Below are positions 47,273 to 58,573 of a stretch of 64,000 bases of DNA, piece after piece (position 1 is the first letter of the stretch; each line of letters begins with the position of its first letter). The notes below the pieces were generated by a model. That model was not told the origin of the DNA. It searched no databases and worked only from the letters and a program-made list of their open reading frames with translations. This DNA comes from Camillea tinctor (taxonomy: Eukaryota; Ascomycota; Sordariomycetes; Xylariales; Xylariaceae): positions 1 to 64,000 of the forward strand of contig MU394132.1 of NCBI GenBank assembly GCA_022578605.1. The letters run 5' to 3'. The translations under genes were made by a program, and so were the position numbers.

Positions 47273-50164
47273 ATGGAAAGCTTATCGGTCTTTGGCTGGG
47301 GCGCTTCGGCATCGAAGCAGAAAGCTTTTGAAGATGCTGAGCAAATGCAAGCCGTGGTCCAAGAAGAATGCGCCAGGAGTGGAAAACCAGTCCCTGGATA
47401 TCGATTAACCGAGCTCATTGGTAAGGGGAGCTTCGGTCGTGTGTACAAGGCGAACGACGTCAGAACATCCAATGTTGTAGCAGTCAAGATCATCGATGTC
47501 GATGAGCAAGACACCTTAAACCCCAAACTCCAAGATACTTATAGCGAATTCTTGAAGGAAGTCAATGCCCTGCGACTCTTGAGCGAAGGTGGTGCGCAGA
47601 ATATCAACCACGTAATCGAAGCCCTCCCAGTAGGGCAGGCCATGTGGATGGTCACCGAGTATTGTGCTGGAGGAAGTGTAGCAACGCTGATGAAACCAAC
47701 AGCCCCAGGCGGGCTCCAGGAAAAATGGATTATACCAATTCTTCGAGAGGTTGCTGTTGCAATCTACTGGGTACATAAGCAAGGAATCATCCACAGAGAT
47801 ATCAAGTGTGCCAATGTCCTAATCACCGAAGTCGGCGCAGTCCAGCTCTGTGATTTTGGTGTAGCCGGAATTGTCGAGACAAAGTTCGACAAAAGATCAA
47901 CTTTCATCGGAACCTTGCATTGGATGGCACCAGAGCTCTTTGACCAGAATGCACAGTATGGAACAGAAGTCGACATTTGGGCATTTGGATCGATGGTCTA
48001 TGAGATTGCCTCAGGATTACCCCCCAACGTAAGAACAAACGTCGGCATTCCCCAATTCGGTGATTACTTACGAGAACACTTGCCACGTCTTACCGGAGAC
48101 CAATATTCGGAAAACCTCAAAGACTTGGTCGCTTTTTGCCTTGAAGATAATCCGGAAAAAAGACCATCAATCGAGCAGATCCAGCAACACCCCTATATCT
48201 TCAACACTAGTGCGCAGTATCCGACTTCATCCCTCTCTAATTTAGTTAAGGCCTTCAAACTTTGGGAGGACCGTGGCGGAAGCAGAAAATCCCTCTTCGC
48301 AGGAGGAGGAGCCCAAGCACCCAACTTCGATTCAACATCTCTGGCAGCAGATGAGTGGAACTTCTCTACGACCCTCGCATTTGATGAACGCATACATAAC
48401 GATTCAGATGGACTATCCGAAATAGAGGCAGTCCGAGACGTCTATGGCTCAGCTATTAATTTCCCTAGCAACAACTTCAACGAAGATACAGCGCGCCCAA
48501 AAGGCAAAGGAAGACGTCGCCCACCACCTCAAGTCCTCGCAGCCATGAAAGCGCCCCTAGAGAAAGTCTTCGATCCGAACACCATCTCCAACTACGACGA
48601 GAACTCCCGAGCATACTATGGTAGACCTATGATGCCTATGACTTCCGAACCTCCGCCCACCTCCGACCTCCCGCTTCGTGATGATTCACTGCATGCAACA
48701 CTTAGAGAGTCGCTCATCGACCTTGATGCATCACTCGGCGGCGCTGAGCTGTCAAACTTCGTTGACATGGGTACTATTCGACCTGGACCTGGACCTGGAC
48801 CCCGCGCGTCAATGGATAATAACTGGTCATTCTCAGGCGCTACAGAGGCATCGCACGATAGAGCTCCGTCAAGTGATCCCGCGGATATGAACAACGGCCG
48901 ACACCAACCCGACTGGTCATGGCCGACAAGCATCCCGCCCGCTTCTGCCAATCCAGAGATGTCCCACTTCCCCTTTCCCGATGGACGACCGAGACTCCTG
49001 CATACAGAGACGGAGCCGATAGGCCTCCCATCGCAAGGCTATAACCCAGAGGTCCCGCGCGTAGTCAACGATCGAATGTCCATGACAAGTTTAATCGATC
49101 TAGATATGGGAATACCCGAGCCGAATGCACCAGAGCTCACGCGACCATCGACTGCGCATTCAGACGTCCCGTCTCTCGCTAGTTCCGAGATGGGAGGAGG
49201 CGGACCGTTTGATCTTGAGCGCCATACTTCTGTCTACGCACCCCTAACCTCGACGACCCGTGAACCGTCCATATACGTATCCGAAGACTCCGAGTTCGCG
49301 CAGCAGGTCGCCAAGTCCGTCTCGGAAGACTCGTACGCCGCCTCATCCACGTCCAGCATAGACATCCCCGACCACGAGCACAAGGGCAGCATGGACGAGA
49401 CGATGGGCTACGGACACCCGCAGTTCCACGGGGGCTTCGCGCCCAACGGCCGCATGCACGACAATAACAACAACAACGACCACCACCACCGCGCCTACAG
49501 CACCATCTCGGACGACGAGCCCCCTCCCACCGCCAACTTCACCGGCCCTTACAACCCCCCCTCCCTGCCGCAGCACCACCTCCACACGCCCAACACCTCG
49601 GTCAACTACCGCCCACACCCGCACCCCTCGCAGCCGCACCCTTACCCTCTCCACCTCCCGCGCGTCAGCAGCATCGGCGCGCCCACCACCCTCCCCCCCC
49701 GCGACCGCGGCGGCCGATCCCCCTCCCCCGCGCCCCTCCCCCCCTTCGCGCCGCCCCCCTTCGCGCCCCCGCAGGGCTTCATCCTGCCCCCCGTCGCCCC
49801 GCCCTCGTACCACGTCATGGAAGCGCGCGCCTCCAACGCCGAGGTCGCCGACGAGATGCGCCGGCTCATCGGCAGCCTGAGCGACCACCTGTCCATCATC
49901 GGCGAGCAGGTCGCGGAGATGGAGCCCAGGCGCGCGAGCGCGAGCGCCGCGAGTGGCGTAGGCATGGGCATGGGGTTGGGGGTTAGAGGTCAGACGCCCC
50001 CGCCCCAGCAGAGGGAAAAGGACCAGAAAGACCAGATCCAAGCACCCCAGCACCAGCCCCAGACGTCCCAGACCCAGATGCAGATGACGGCCGGCGGCAC
50101 GATGACGGGGGCCCCGCCGCAGGCGGTGGGCGCCGTGAGGAGGGTTGCGGCGGATGGGGAGTAA
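47273..50164 (+). CDS. STE20-family (germinal-centre-type) serine/threonine kinase
   Basis: One long coding exon, 963 aa from this ATG (possibly longer, see the upstream entry). The kinase domain covers about 44-300: Gly-rich loop IGKGSFGRVYK (49-59), VAVK Lys72, HRD at 174-176, DFG at 194-196, and APE at 219-221. The segment GTLHWMAPE has Leu215 where GCK kinases usually have Pro. Beyond it lies a long, disordered Ser/Pro/His-rich tail with a PGPGPGP run (about 48780-48800), a His-rich stretch, Pro-rich segments, and a predicted helix near the C-terminus (EVADEMRRLIGSL). It is closest to the GCK class (fungal MST-1/Nak1-Kic1-like kinases), which act in polarity, septation and hyphal growth. 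I do not assign a symbol. The tail becomes extremely C/G-rich at third positions toward the 3' end. Confidence 0.9.
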   Translation: MESLSVFGWGASASKQKAFEDAEQMQAVVQEECARSGKPVPGYRLTELIGKGSFGRVYKANDVRTSNVVAVKIIDVDEQDTLNPKLQDTYSEFLKEVNALRLLSEGGAQNINHVIEALPVGQAMWMVTEYCAGGSVATLMKPTAPGGLQEKWIIPILREVAVAIYWVHKQGIIHRDIKCANVLITEVGAVQLCDFGVAGIVETKFDKRSTFIGTLHWMAPELFDQNAQYGTEVDIWAFGSMVYEIASGLPPNVRTNVGIPQFGDYLREHLPRLTGDQYSENLKDLVAFCLEDNPEKRPSIEQIQQHPYIFNTSAQYPTSSLSNLVKAFKLWEDRGGSRKSLFAGGGAQAPNFDSTSLAADEWNFSTTLAFDERIHNDSDGLSEIEAVRDVYGSAINFPSNNFNEDTARPKGKGRRRPPPQVLAAMKAPLEKVFDPNTISNYDENSRAYYGRPMMPMTSEPPPTSDLPLRDDSLHATLRESLIDLDASLGGAELSNFVDMGTIRPGPGPGPRASMDNNWSFSGATEASHDRAPSSDPADMNNGRHQPDWSWPTSIPPASANPEMSHFPFPDGRPRLLHTETEPIGLPSQGYNPEVPRVVNDRMSMTSLIDLDMGIPEPNAPELTRPSTAHSDVPSLASSEMGGGGPFDLERHTSVYAPLTSTTREPSIYVSEDSEFAQQVAKSVSEDSYAASSTSSIDIPDHEHKGSMDETMGYGHPQFHGGFAPNGRMHDNNNNNDHHHRAYSTISDDEPPPTANFTGPYNPPSLPQHHLHTPNTSVNYRPHPHPSQPHPYPLHLPRVSSIGAPTTLPPRDRGGRSPSPAPLPPFAPPPFAPPQGFILPPVAPPSYHVMEARASNAEVADEMRRLIGSLSDHLSIIGEQVAEMEPRRASASAASGVGMGMGLGVRGQTPPPQQREKDQKDQIQAPQHQPQTSQTQMQMTAGGTMTGAPPQAVGAVRRVAADGE

Positions 50165-50899
50165 GGAAGAGAGGAGAGAAAGGGAGAAGAAAGAGGAGAA
50201 AGAGAAGATATTATAGAACTCGGTAGGGGAGAGGAGTATCAAGGGAAAGGGGACGGTGGCTTTTATCTTGTCTCTACAAAGGAAAGGAAAGGGGGAAAGG
50301 GGGGAGGGGAGGATTAAAGATATATTATTTTTATTGTTTTTTTTTCTTCTTCTTTTTATTATTTGCGCGGGTGGATAGATGTTGTTCTATGTATGTATGT
50401 ATCTTGTTGTCTGTTGTATGCATCATGTATGGAGTCTAAGGGAGAGGTGGCGCGCGTGTATTTCTTGTTTTTTTTTTCTTATTATAATTTCATATTTTTG
50501 TTTCTTTTTAATTATTTCTCGTTTTCCCCTTTTCCCTTTCTCTCGTTTTTTTCTTTTCATGAGGCAGGTATGGTAAACGCAATCGATACATATCTGGGAT
50601 CGTCGTGTTATTTATGTTCCTTTCCCTTTTACCCTACTTTCCCCTTTTCCTCTAGCCGCTGCTTTTGGTTCTGGTTTTTAAAAAGATGAATTTCGAGAGA
50701 TACCATACACACAAGACTTTTCCCCCTTCGCAAATACAAAGAAGATATAGACTGATTTTTTGGGCCATTACATTGATTTCTTGACGTTGCATACAATCCA
50801 CCTACGTCTTCCATACGAATTATCCTTCTCCGTTCTCGTCCCGATTTCCACAACGATGACTACTACTAGGATTCCCTGAATATCGGGGAAGGAGTTCAC
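50165..50899. other. Intergenic region between kinase and TEL2
   Basis: 735 bp holding both 3' ends of convergent genes. The plus strand is purine-rich just after the kinase stop (50165-50310), then T-rich. GTATGTATGTATC simple repeat near 50388-50402. No gene. Confidence 0.6.
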
Positions 50900-53800
50900 T
50901 TATGTGTAAGACATCAAGTCTCCCATAAGCAAGGCCTGGTATTTCTCCACGGCCTCGCGCAGCCTAATCAGCACGCCAGCAGCAAGCATCTTGACCTGGT
51001 TCTCCTCACTGGCCCCGTCGCCGCCGGGCGTCCTATCGAAGACGCCGCTGACCCACTCCATGCTTTCGACGGTCTCGTGGCCATGGCGCTCACACAGCCC
51101 ACGCAGGCTCCCGTCGCCCTCCTCGTTGACGTCAAGCAGCGCCGCGAGCCCCAGCAGCACAGCACGCGTGACGCCGAATTCCCCCGGGCACCGCTCGCGT
51201 ACCGAAAGCAAGAGGTCCCAGAATTCGGCGGTCATCTGTGGTAGGGCTAGGGTACTAGGACCAGCGGCGTGGAGGAGCAGCGCGAGGGTGGTGAGATATT
51301 GCGTTAGTAGGTACGGCTGGAAGATGATACCTCGCGATGAGGAAGAGGATGAACGCGTAGCGGCGAGGAAGCGCGCGGTGAGGGGGAAGAAAAATGATGT
51401 TGATAGAAGGGAGGCAGTGGTGTTAGGAATGGAACGCACACCGGGAGCTTTTGATTTGGATTTCAATTTCGATTCAGAAGCTTGTTGTGATTGTAGGCGC
51501 GATGTGAATGATGACAGCTTAAGGGCGTCGGGACCGGTGACAGCATCGGCCGCCTCAGCCGCCAGGGGTGCGAGGAAGGTCTGTGAGAGGGACTGGGCGA
51601 GGTTGTCAAGGGCATTAGGAGGAAGCGCCTTTAGGTTTCCTCCAGGGGCTTGATGCTGATCTGCTGAAGTTTGAGGTAACGCATAATGCTTCTCGACTTT
51701 GGATGGGAGCTTCTTAGAAGGAAACTGTGCTGCTGTCGCATACTCTGAAGTTTCAAAACCAGCAAGCTCCCGACCACTTAAGCCGAGCACAATTAGTACA
51801 GATGCCCGTTGTCCTAAAGAGTAATCGCCATCGAAGAACGTCTTCGCAAACCACGGGCCCATCTTCTTCGGTTGCGCCACTACAATAGCTACCATTCCCT
51901 GGAGCCGGAGATTCTGGAAATCTTCAAGATCGTATTTATCTTGCAAACCGACCAAGATAGTTGCCAGTTCTTCCGCATGCGAGCTGACTTCGGTGCCATA
52001 GTCGGCCTTTCGACGAATCAACGTGGGAGCCGTTTTCAGAGCCAACTTTTGCTTGTCATAGCTCTCTATATCTCGTAGATAATCAATAAGATCTCTGATA
52101 TAGACTGGGGCTTTAGGCTTGTCTCTGTTTATCAGAGTGGGATCATCGTCCGAGTCTTCGGCATCTGAGTCGGGTTTCGCATATGGCACCAAATCAGGAT
52201 CTTCCGGGTCCTCATCATCTTCGACTTCCTCAATGATGAAACCTGTTTTTTGAGGCACCTTGCTAGGTCGTGGTGCATGTTTCTTAATCGGTTTCGCTAT
52301 TTTAGGTGCCTCTCCTATTGTTGGCGGCGCAAGTGATTCTCTCAGGATATCTATAGGACCGGTTTTATCAGACACGGCGACTAGAGATTTATACCACCGC
52401 GCTTCTTCGGTATCCATCTCATCCATTTTAAAGTCAAGCTTCGTGTCCTGTCCATGTACGAGTCCTGAAAGTGCTTCCCCGACCACCATTCCGAGGAAGC
52501 GAGCACGGCCATTCGACGTATCTATTCGGTTAGAGATGGCGTTCAGGTATAACCCCGAGCGTAGAAGGATTGTAAGCTTGATTGGTGTCAGCCTATGGAC
52601 ATAGCCCGCGCTTAATAGGAGGATTTGGGCATGCGCTATGTTTCGCCATTAGTTTTAGTAGTTTGACCAGTATTTATGCGCAACTTACCTTCCTGCAGAA
52701 GTGCTGGTGCATGTTTAATATACAACTGATCACCAAATTGGTTCAAGCTCTTCTCGAGGAGAGTCGAAATTTTTTCCTTGTTATCCGCAAGGACAGCAAC
52801 GGCAGCTCGTCTAATACTGCAGTTCTCTCCAATGCCTCCCCCTGTAGCACCAGTAAGCCAGGCCAAGAGAGTATTAGTCTGCATTTCGCTGTCTCCGAGA
52901 ACGACTTTCAAAACGCCGGCGGCAGCCCATATTGTAGGAGGGTCCTTTGTGACATCGCTAGTATCCACATAATTCAAGTAAAAATCTGATAGTAGCTTTA
53001 AGATTATAAATAGCCACTTCCGTTGTTCATGTGGTGGAAGATGATTAAGTAGTTGGGTGAACAGCGGTTTACTTTCTTCATCCCGGATGAGTAATTCAGT
53101 AAACAGCGTCTTAACTATGGTTTCTATGATTCCGATTAGCCATACGTTGTATACTATCCAGGAAAATATACATACCAGAATGAGGCAAGTTCATTGCACG
53201 TGCTACAACTTCAGCACACAACTTGAGCTCGTTGTCACTTATTCCAGACCTTACCCATGTGACTATATTACGGCCCAGCCACTCCACGTATCGTTTGCTG
53301 TCGGATATCCATGATGAATTAATGATCTTATCACCTTGCCGGCACAGGTCTTCCGCTTCTGCAGATATAGAAATAATCCTGCTACTTGTCAATACCGAGA
53401 GGAACTCTTGTCGCAAGGGTCGGAGCTGCGCAGGAGTTTCTAGAGAGGAAATACTGTTCCATATCCGCCTCACTTCATCATCGGCTTGTAGTAATCTGTT
53501 AAGGAGGTCAAGAGCAAAGCTCAAATTGAAGGTCGCATGGGAGTTTTTAAGTCCCTTCGGATCAGCTTTAGCTTCCCGTACTAGGGCCCTCAGATAGGTA
53601 AGCAGGGAGTTGATGCCTGTGATGCTTTGGAAACACGATAATAGCACTTCGGTATCAGAAGATGACTCCTGTAAGACGGACCAGTAATTGGGGACGATCT
53701 CGGTAGTTAGGGCATGTATGATCTGTGCACTCTTGGGTCCTGGTGTTCTGATATCAAATGCTCCTTCACTCCTGGTCCCTTTCTGTAGGTATTTTAACAC

Positions 53801-53986
53801 AGATAATAGGGTGTTGTAATCTGGTTGGTTCTTGAATACTTCAAGAGCTTCTTCCGGAGAGGAATCCTGAAACTGGACTTTGGGCCTTGCAATAGGTTTG
53901 GCAGGTTCAGAAATGCTTAAGAGCTGGTCATCAGATGCTGCCGCCTTCCGGTATGTCTGGCTCACGGGGGTGAGAAAATCAGCCAT
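50900..53986 (-). CDS. TEL2: Telomere length regulation protein Tel2 (TTT complex)
   Basis: Three exons on the minus strand: 53986-53176, 53123-52689, 52635-50900, both joins in phase 1; 993 aa. The start MADFLTPV fits family N-termini; another ATG 18 bp upstream is in frame. The protein is an all-helical HEAT-like solenoid. After an acidic linker (about 551-583) comes the conserved Telomere_reg-2 domain, from about 592 to 700 (KAPVYIRDLIDYLRD, then KKMGPWFAKTFF and RASVLIVLGLSGREL). The 3' part has Ser-rich insertions. Tel2, with Tti1 and Tti2, stabilises PIKK kinases (Tor, Tel1/ATM, Mec1/ATR, Tra1) by working with Hsp90. The gene is divergent from UBA3 and shares its 558-bp promoter with two ATCGAT sites. 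Confidence 0.93.
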
Positions 53987-54544
53987 GTTTCCATGGTCAA
54001 TCAACGTCTAACCTAGTGTACTTTTTTTCTATTATTTTTCTTTCAACTCTTCTTCACATTTGTTGTGTGCCTTGTAAGTCCTAAATAGAACCAGTTTGTG
54101 ATTTGATTTTTTTTTCTTAGACCACATGAAAGAAAGGGTTGAAGGTTGGAAATATTCCAGAAGAACCTGGTAATCAGGTAGGACAATAGAATGGGGTCTT
54201 AAACTTCGATATCTATCTATACACGCATATATGAATATCGATACAGCTTATCGATTTATCAGGCTGCTTACATCTATTAGCGTAGGTAGCGAACCTGTCT
54301 GCCTGTGAACCTTATCCCTTATCCGAGATATCTCCCCTCCAATGACATAAGTCGGCTCCACCTGTAGTTGTCGCTACCTGCTACCTTCGCTTCAACCTAC
54401 TTACACGTGCATGTGCTTGTACCTTATGCTAGGTTATACCTTAAGCTGCTAAGCTCATTTAACATTTGTAAGTTTGTTTACAAGTTCAACATTCTGACTT
54501 GGTCCGCCAACCTAGCTTGACCTTGGCAAAGGAATTCAGTCAAT
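53987..54544. promoter_or_regulatory. Bidirectional TEL2/UBA3 promoter with two ATCGAT sites
   Basis: 558 bp between divergent start codons. ATCGAT occurs at 54237-54242 and 54250-54255, 13 bp apart, roughly midway between the genes. Nearby sequence is A+T-rich (GATATCTATC and TTATC words). No canonical TATA box was seen near UBA3. A CTACCTGCTACC run and CCTA words lie in the right half. Confidence 0.55.
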
Positions 54545-55978
54545 ATGGCGGCCATCTCAGGAGGAGGAGGAGGAGGAGGTACCGGTGCTGCCTCTCGATG
54601 GCACTACCTAGACCAAATACGGAGAAACCCAGGTCCATTCAACGAGGATTCCGACGTGAGTGACGAAGCTCTGGCTGCATGGGACAAGGCCAAAGTCCTG
54701 GTGATAGGTGCTGGCGGTCTAGGTTGCGAGATCCTGAAGAACCTCGCCTTGTCCGGGTTCAAGGATATTCATGTCATTGATATGGGTAAGTCTAGTATTA
54801 TATTTATACATATAATATTGCTCGAACTGACATCAGCCGTGCTTCTGCTACAGATACCATCGATATCTCCAACCTCAACCGACAGTTCTTATTCCGCAAA
54901 GATGATGTAGGGAAGTTCAAGGCCGAAGTTGCTGCTGCGTTTGTTGAGAAGCGAGTCAATGGCGTCAAGATCACCCCCCACAACTGCCGGATACAGGAGT
55001 TCGACGAGGACTTCTACATGCAGTTCCAGATAGTCGTCTGCGGGCTCGACAGCATCGATGCACGGCGATGGATAAATGCAACCCTAGTAAACATGGTCGA
55101 TATGGAGAACCAAGATTCCCTCAAGCCGCTGATAGACGGAGGCACAGAAGGTAAGAATATCAAGCCTCGGAAACAGAAGATCTGATATCTGACCTGTTGG
55201 TGTCGTAGGCTTCAAGGGCCAAACCCGTGTCATTTTCCCTACCATAACACCTTGTATCGAGTGCCAGCTAGACCTCTACACCCCTCGAGCTGCGGTGCCG
55301 CTCTGCACCCTCGCCACTATCCCCCGGCAGCCCGAACACTGCATAGAATGGGCCCACATCATCGCTTGGGATCAGGAGAAGCCCTTTCCGAGCCTAGACA
55401 AAGACGACCCCGAGCACATCACCTGGCTCTACCAGAAAGCCTCAGCACGCGCCCAAGAGTTCGGCATCGCCGGCGTGACCTACTCGCTCACCCAAGGCGT
55501 AGTCAAGAACATCATCCCGGCGATCGCGTCGACAAACGCCATCATCGCAGCGAGCTGCTGCAACGAGGCGCTCAAGATCGCGACCAACGCGGCGCCGGCG
55601 CTCGGCTTCGAGGAGAGCTACATGATGTACTCGGGCGACGACAGCATCTACACGAGCACGTTCCGGTACGACAAGAAGGACGACTGCGCCGTGTGCGGCA
55701 ACCTCGCCAAGCCCCTGGCAGTCGACCCCGCCTGGACCCTCCAGGAGCTCCTCGACTCCTTCGCCGTCAAGCCCGACCTCCAGCTCAAGAAGCCCTCCAT
55801 CCGCGCCGAGGGCAAGACCCTCTACATGCAGTTCCCCCCGGGAATCGAGGAGCAGACCCGCCCGAACCTGGATAAGACCCTCAAGGACGGCCTCGGCCTC
55901 GAGCCCGGCTTCGAGATCGCCGTCACCGACCCGTCTTTCCCCGCCCTCACCTTCCAATTTATCCTCAAATTTGCATGA
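54545..55978 (+). CDS. UBA3: NEDD8-activating enzyme E1 catalytic subunit Uba3
   Basis: Three exons: 54545-54785, 54854-55150, 55209-55978, both joins in phase 1; 435 aa. A glycine run (GGA repeat) near the N-terminus is followed by the adenylation domain with GAGGLG at 55-60, then [14 protein letters not shown]. The catalytic Cys212 lies in [19 protein letters not shown]; zinc cysteines are CIEC (195-198) and CAVCG further on. The C-terminal ubiquitin-fold domain begins about residue 345. With Ula1/NAE1 it activates NEDD8/Rub1 and passes it to Ubc12 for cullin modification. Antisense open frames at 55442-55984 are shadows caused by C/G-ending codons. GC at third positions rises toward the 3' end. 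Confidence 0.96.
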
Positions 55979-56804
55979 TAGCATTCAAGGTTGGCTTTTG
56001 CGTGGTTTTCTTGGCTTTTTTTTTTTGTGGCTTTTTATAATGAATGGAGAAATGAGATACCAGAAGTAGAGAGAGATAGGAAAGTAAGACAAATAAATAA
56101 ATAAGAACTCCCCCACGGACTGGGGGTTCGGATGAAAATCAGGTAGATTTTGGACCCATCTGTGAATAGACCATGGACCCATGATTCCATCTAATTCTGG
56201 GGTGGTAGATGAAAAAAAAAATTAAAATTTACCTTGCACATTGAGATAGATGTCTGCGTCGACGCCGTAGCTCGCAAAAGTCCTAACTGGATATTATGTA
56301 TGTCAATACGGGCAGCCGTCGTATGTCGAAGTAGTGATAAAGTCTCCCATCTACAATACTTGCAACGAACACGTATCAAATGATATAAAATTTTATATAT
56401 TCATTTATTCTACTTTTTTCTTTTTTCTTTTCCCTTTTTCAATGGTTACTATGTATATATGCGAATCAATGCTCCTCCTTTCATAACGCCCATGACATTA
56501 AGAACTCCCAATTTCTTCTTACATCATGTACTTTAAATCCAAAGTACGTAGCAGCCTCTTTTTTTTTCCTCTTTAAAAAGCCGAAAATGAGCAAATATCA
56601 ACCAGCCCCCTCCAACCCCCCTTTCACTCTTTCTTCTACAGGTGGTGTCTAGATATCTGTACAAACCACGAGATATGCAAATCGTATACGCCTCCCATTT
56701 CACTTCCTTCCTTCAACCCCTCTTTCTTTCACTTTCTTCAACCAAATTCTAGGTATGGAAAAGTAAATGAAAAGAAAGAAAAAAAAATCCTGTTTAGGAG
56801 AAAC
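55979..56804. other. Intergenic region between UBA3 and RPC40
   Basis: About 830 bp between convergent stops; T-rich, with no gene. It holds both 3' ends. Confidence 0.6.
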
Positions 56805-58018
56805 TTAGAAAGCGTACACCATATTCGTGACCTGTGGCCTGAGGGCGCCGGCCTTCTTCTTGAGGATGCGCACGGCCTCGAGGAAGAGCTCGTCGCTGTC
56901 CCACTGGCCGGCGCTCTCGATGGAGAAGATGAAGTGGTCGCGGCGGCGGCCGAGCTTGACCTTGCCCTCGAACTCGGGGTGGCGCAGGGCCTCGCGGCTG
57001 ACGGTGTCGCGCATGGGGTCCTTGACGACGGCCTTCATCTCGCCCTCGTGGCCCTCGTAGCCGCTGCCGAGGGCGCGCGCCTCCTGGCGGGTGACGGGCT
57101 CGAGCGCGATGACGCCGGGCATGAAGCAGGCGGCGAACTTCTCGGCGTCGGCGCCGAGGATGGGCGCCGTGATGCGGATGGTGGGCATGAGCCGGTAGCT
57201 AGCGGTGGCGACGGGCGAGTACTTGGCGTGGTCCCAGCCGAACCCCTTGTGCATGTGCATGTCGATGTCGATCTCCTGCCCCGGGCGCAGCTTGGCGATC
57301 AGGATGTCCGGGTTCACGGGGCGGATGGCGTCGTCGCCCGAGAAGTACTTGGGCTGCCCGCCGAGCGGCTCGAACGTGATGTCGCGCGCGTACACGTGCG
57401 CGTTCTCGTACAGCTCGTGCGGGTCCCGCGAGTCTTTGGGCGCGTCCTTGCGGTGCGTGCACTTGGCCGCCAGCTTAAGGCTCACCGTGTTGTTGTCGAA
57501 CGTCGTCGCGTACGAGTCCTCGCCCTCGCCCGGCTTACGCCAGAAGGTCATGTACTCGCGGATGCCCTTCTTGCTGCCCGTGAAGGGGATCAGCCCCAGA
57601 CGGTGCGCCAGAACCTCGTCCTGTATCACGGACGTGTTATTGTTAACGTAGACGGTCTCGATGGCGAGCGAGGGGATCTCGGCGATCAGTATGCGCCGGA
57701 AGGCATTGGCGATGGAGGCGTCGACGCCGATGAGCGAGAACTGGGCTTCGAACTGCTCGTTCTGGTGCCATTGGACCTTGAAGTTTTGGCGAAAATATTC
57801 TTTGTCCCACGCATGCTCCTCGTCTGGGTAGTTTCCGGGGTAGTCGGTTGAGGTAGTATTCGTGACGGTCTCCTTGTTGATGCCGACGGTCTGGAACAAT
57901 CATTAGAATACTTTTTTTTCATTTCTCATTTTTAAGACCAATTGGGTTGACATCATACATTACGCTCTTCTAGTTCTTCTGCGCTCGGCGGTTGCCGGCG
58001 TCCTTTGGAGGGTGCCAT
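56805..58018 (-). CDS. RPC40: RNA polymerase I/III common subunit AC40 (Rpc40)
   Basis: Two exons on the minus strand: 58018-57959 and 57890-56805, phase-0 join; 381 aa. Exon 1 encodes a basic 20-residue N-terminus (MAPSKGRRQPPS...EERN). The alpha-like subunit fold shows family signatures: FSLIGVDASIANAFRRILIAEIPSLAIETVYV, then NNTSVIQDEVLAHRLGLIPF, and a C-terminal dimerisation region ending in KKKAGAL. AC40 pairs with AC19 and forms the assembly platform of RNA polymerases I and III, so it supports rRNA, tRNA and 5S synthesis. Two ATCGAT sites lie at 58114-58119 and 58126-58131, about 100 bp before the ATG. Codons are strongly C/G-ending. Confidence 0.96.
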
Positions 58019-58113
58019 GGTGAAGATAAAATGTGATGGTGATAATTGGCGGGGTGAACGAATGGATGGATGGAGTCAAGAAGACTTGGAAAAATAAAAA
58101 GTTCGAGAATTGA

Positions 58114-58133
58114 ATCGATTATCTTATCGATAA
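58114..58133. promoter_or_regulatory. Paired ATCGAT sites in the RPC40 promoter
   Basis: ATCGAT at 58114-58119 and 58126-58131, 12 bp apart. The second lies within the palindrome TTATCGATAA (58124-58133). The pair is about 96-113 bp before the RPC40 ATG on the minus strand. Same word and similar spacing as in the TEL2/UBA3 promoter. Confidence 0.55.
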
Positions 58134-58573
58134 TGCTGAGTATTCACTACCTAGCAGACTAGACCTACCCTTCCGTTGATCCTTGTACCCCACTAGCTCC
58201 CCCCACAAAGCTTCCCCCTTTCAACTCAAGTCCAGAATACATTAAGGGTCCTATCTATTAGTATGCCATCAGGCAATAGCAGGAGCATACACTCATATTA
58301 CCCCTTACTGTCAATGTTGGTGTAATGCTAGAGTTAGAAATACAAGTACATTATATTTAATTTTAGATCCTTTTTTTTCCATTGCTAAGTGTTCTAACCT
58401 ACGAGCCCCCGTAGACGAGCAACAAATGCTTCATGTAGCTGTATAGCTAACATAGGAGCATAACTTATTAGGTGAAGTATACTACATACATACTCTCTAC
58501 CAAATTCTAAAATATACAACTAAGAAGCCCCCCTCCCCCCACCCCTCAGGCTTAATCTTGGACAAGACATGCC
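58134..58573. other. Intergenic region between RPC40 and COQ6
   Basis: Holds the distal RPC40 promoter and probable COQ6 3' end; A+T-rich with a C run near 58530-58545. No gene seen. Confidence 0.55.

Noticed and set aside
49343..50242. 299-codon antisense ORF over the kinase tail
   Set aside because: Arg/Gly/Val-rich shadow of a Pro/His/Ser-rich coding strand with extreme third-position GC.
56934..57851. 305-codon antisense ORF over RPC40
   Set aside because: Shadow of strongly C/G-ending codons; Val/Leu/Asp/Gly-rich and without domains.
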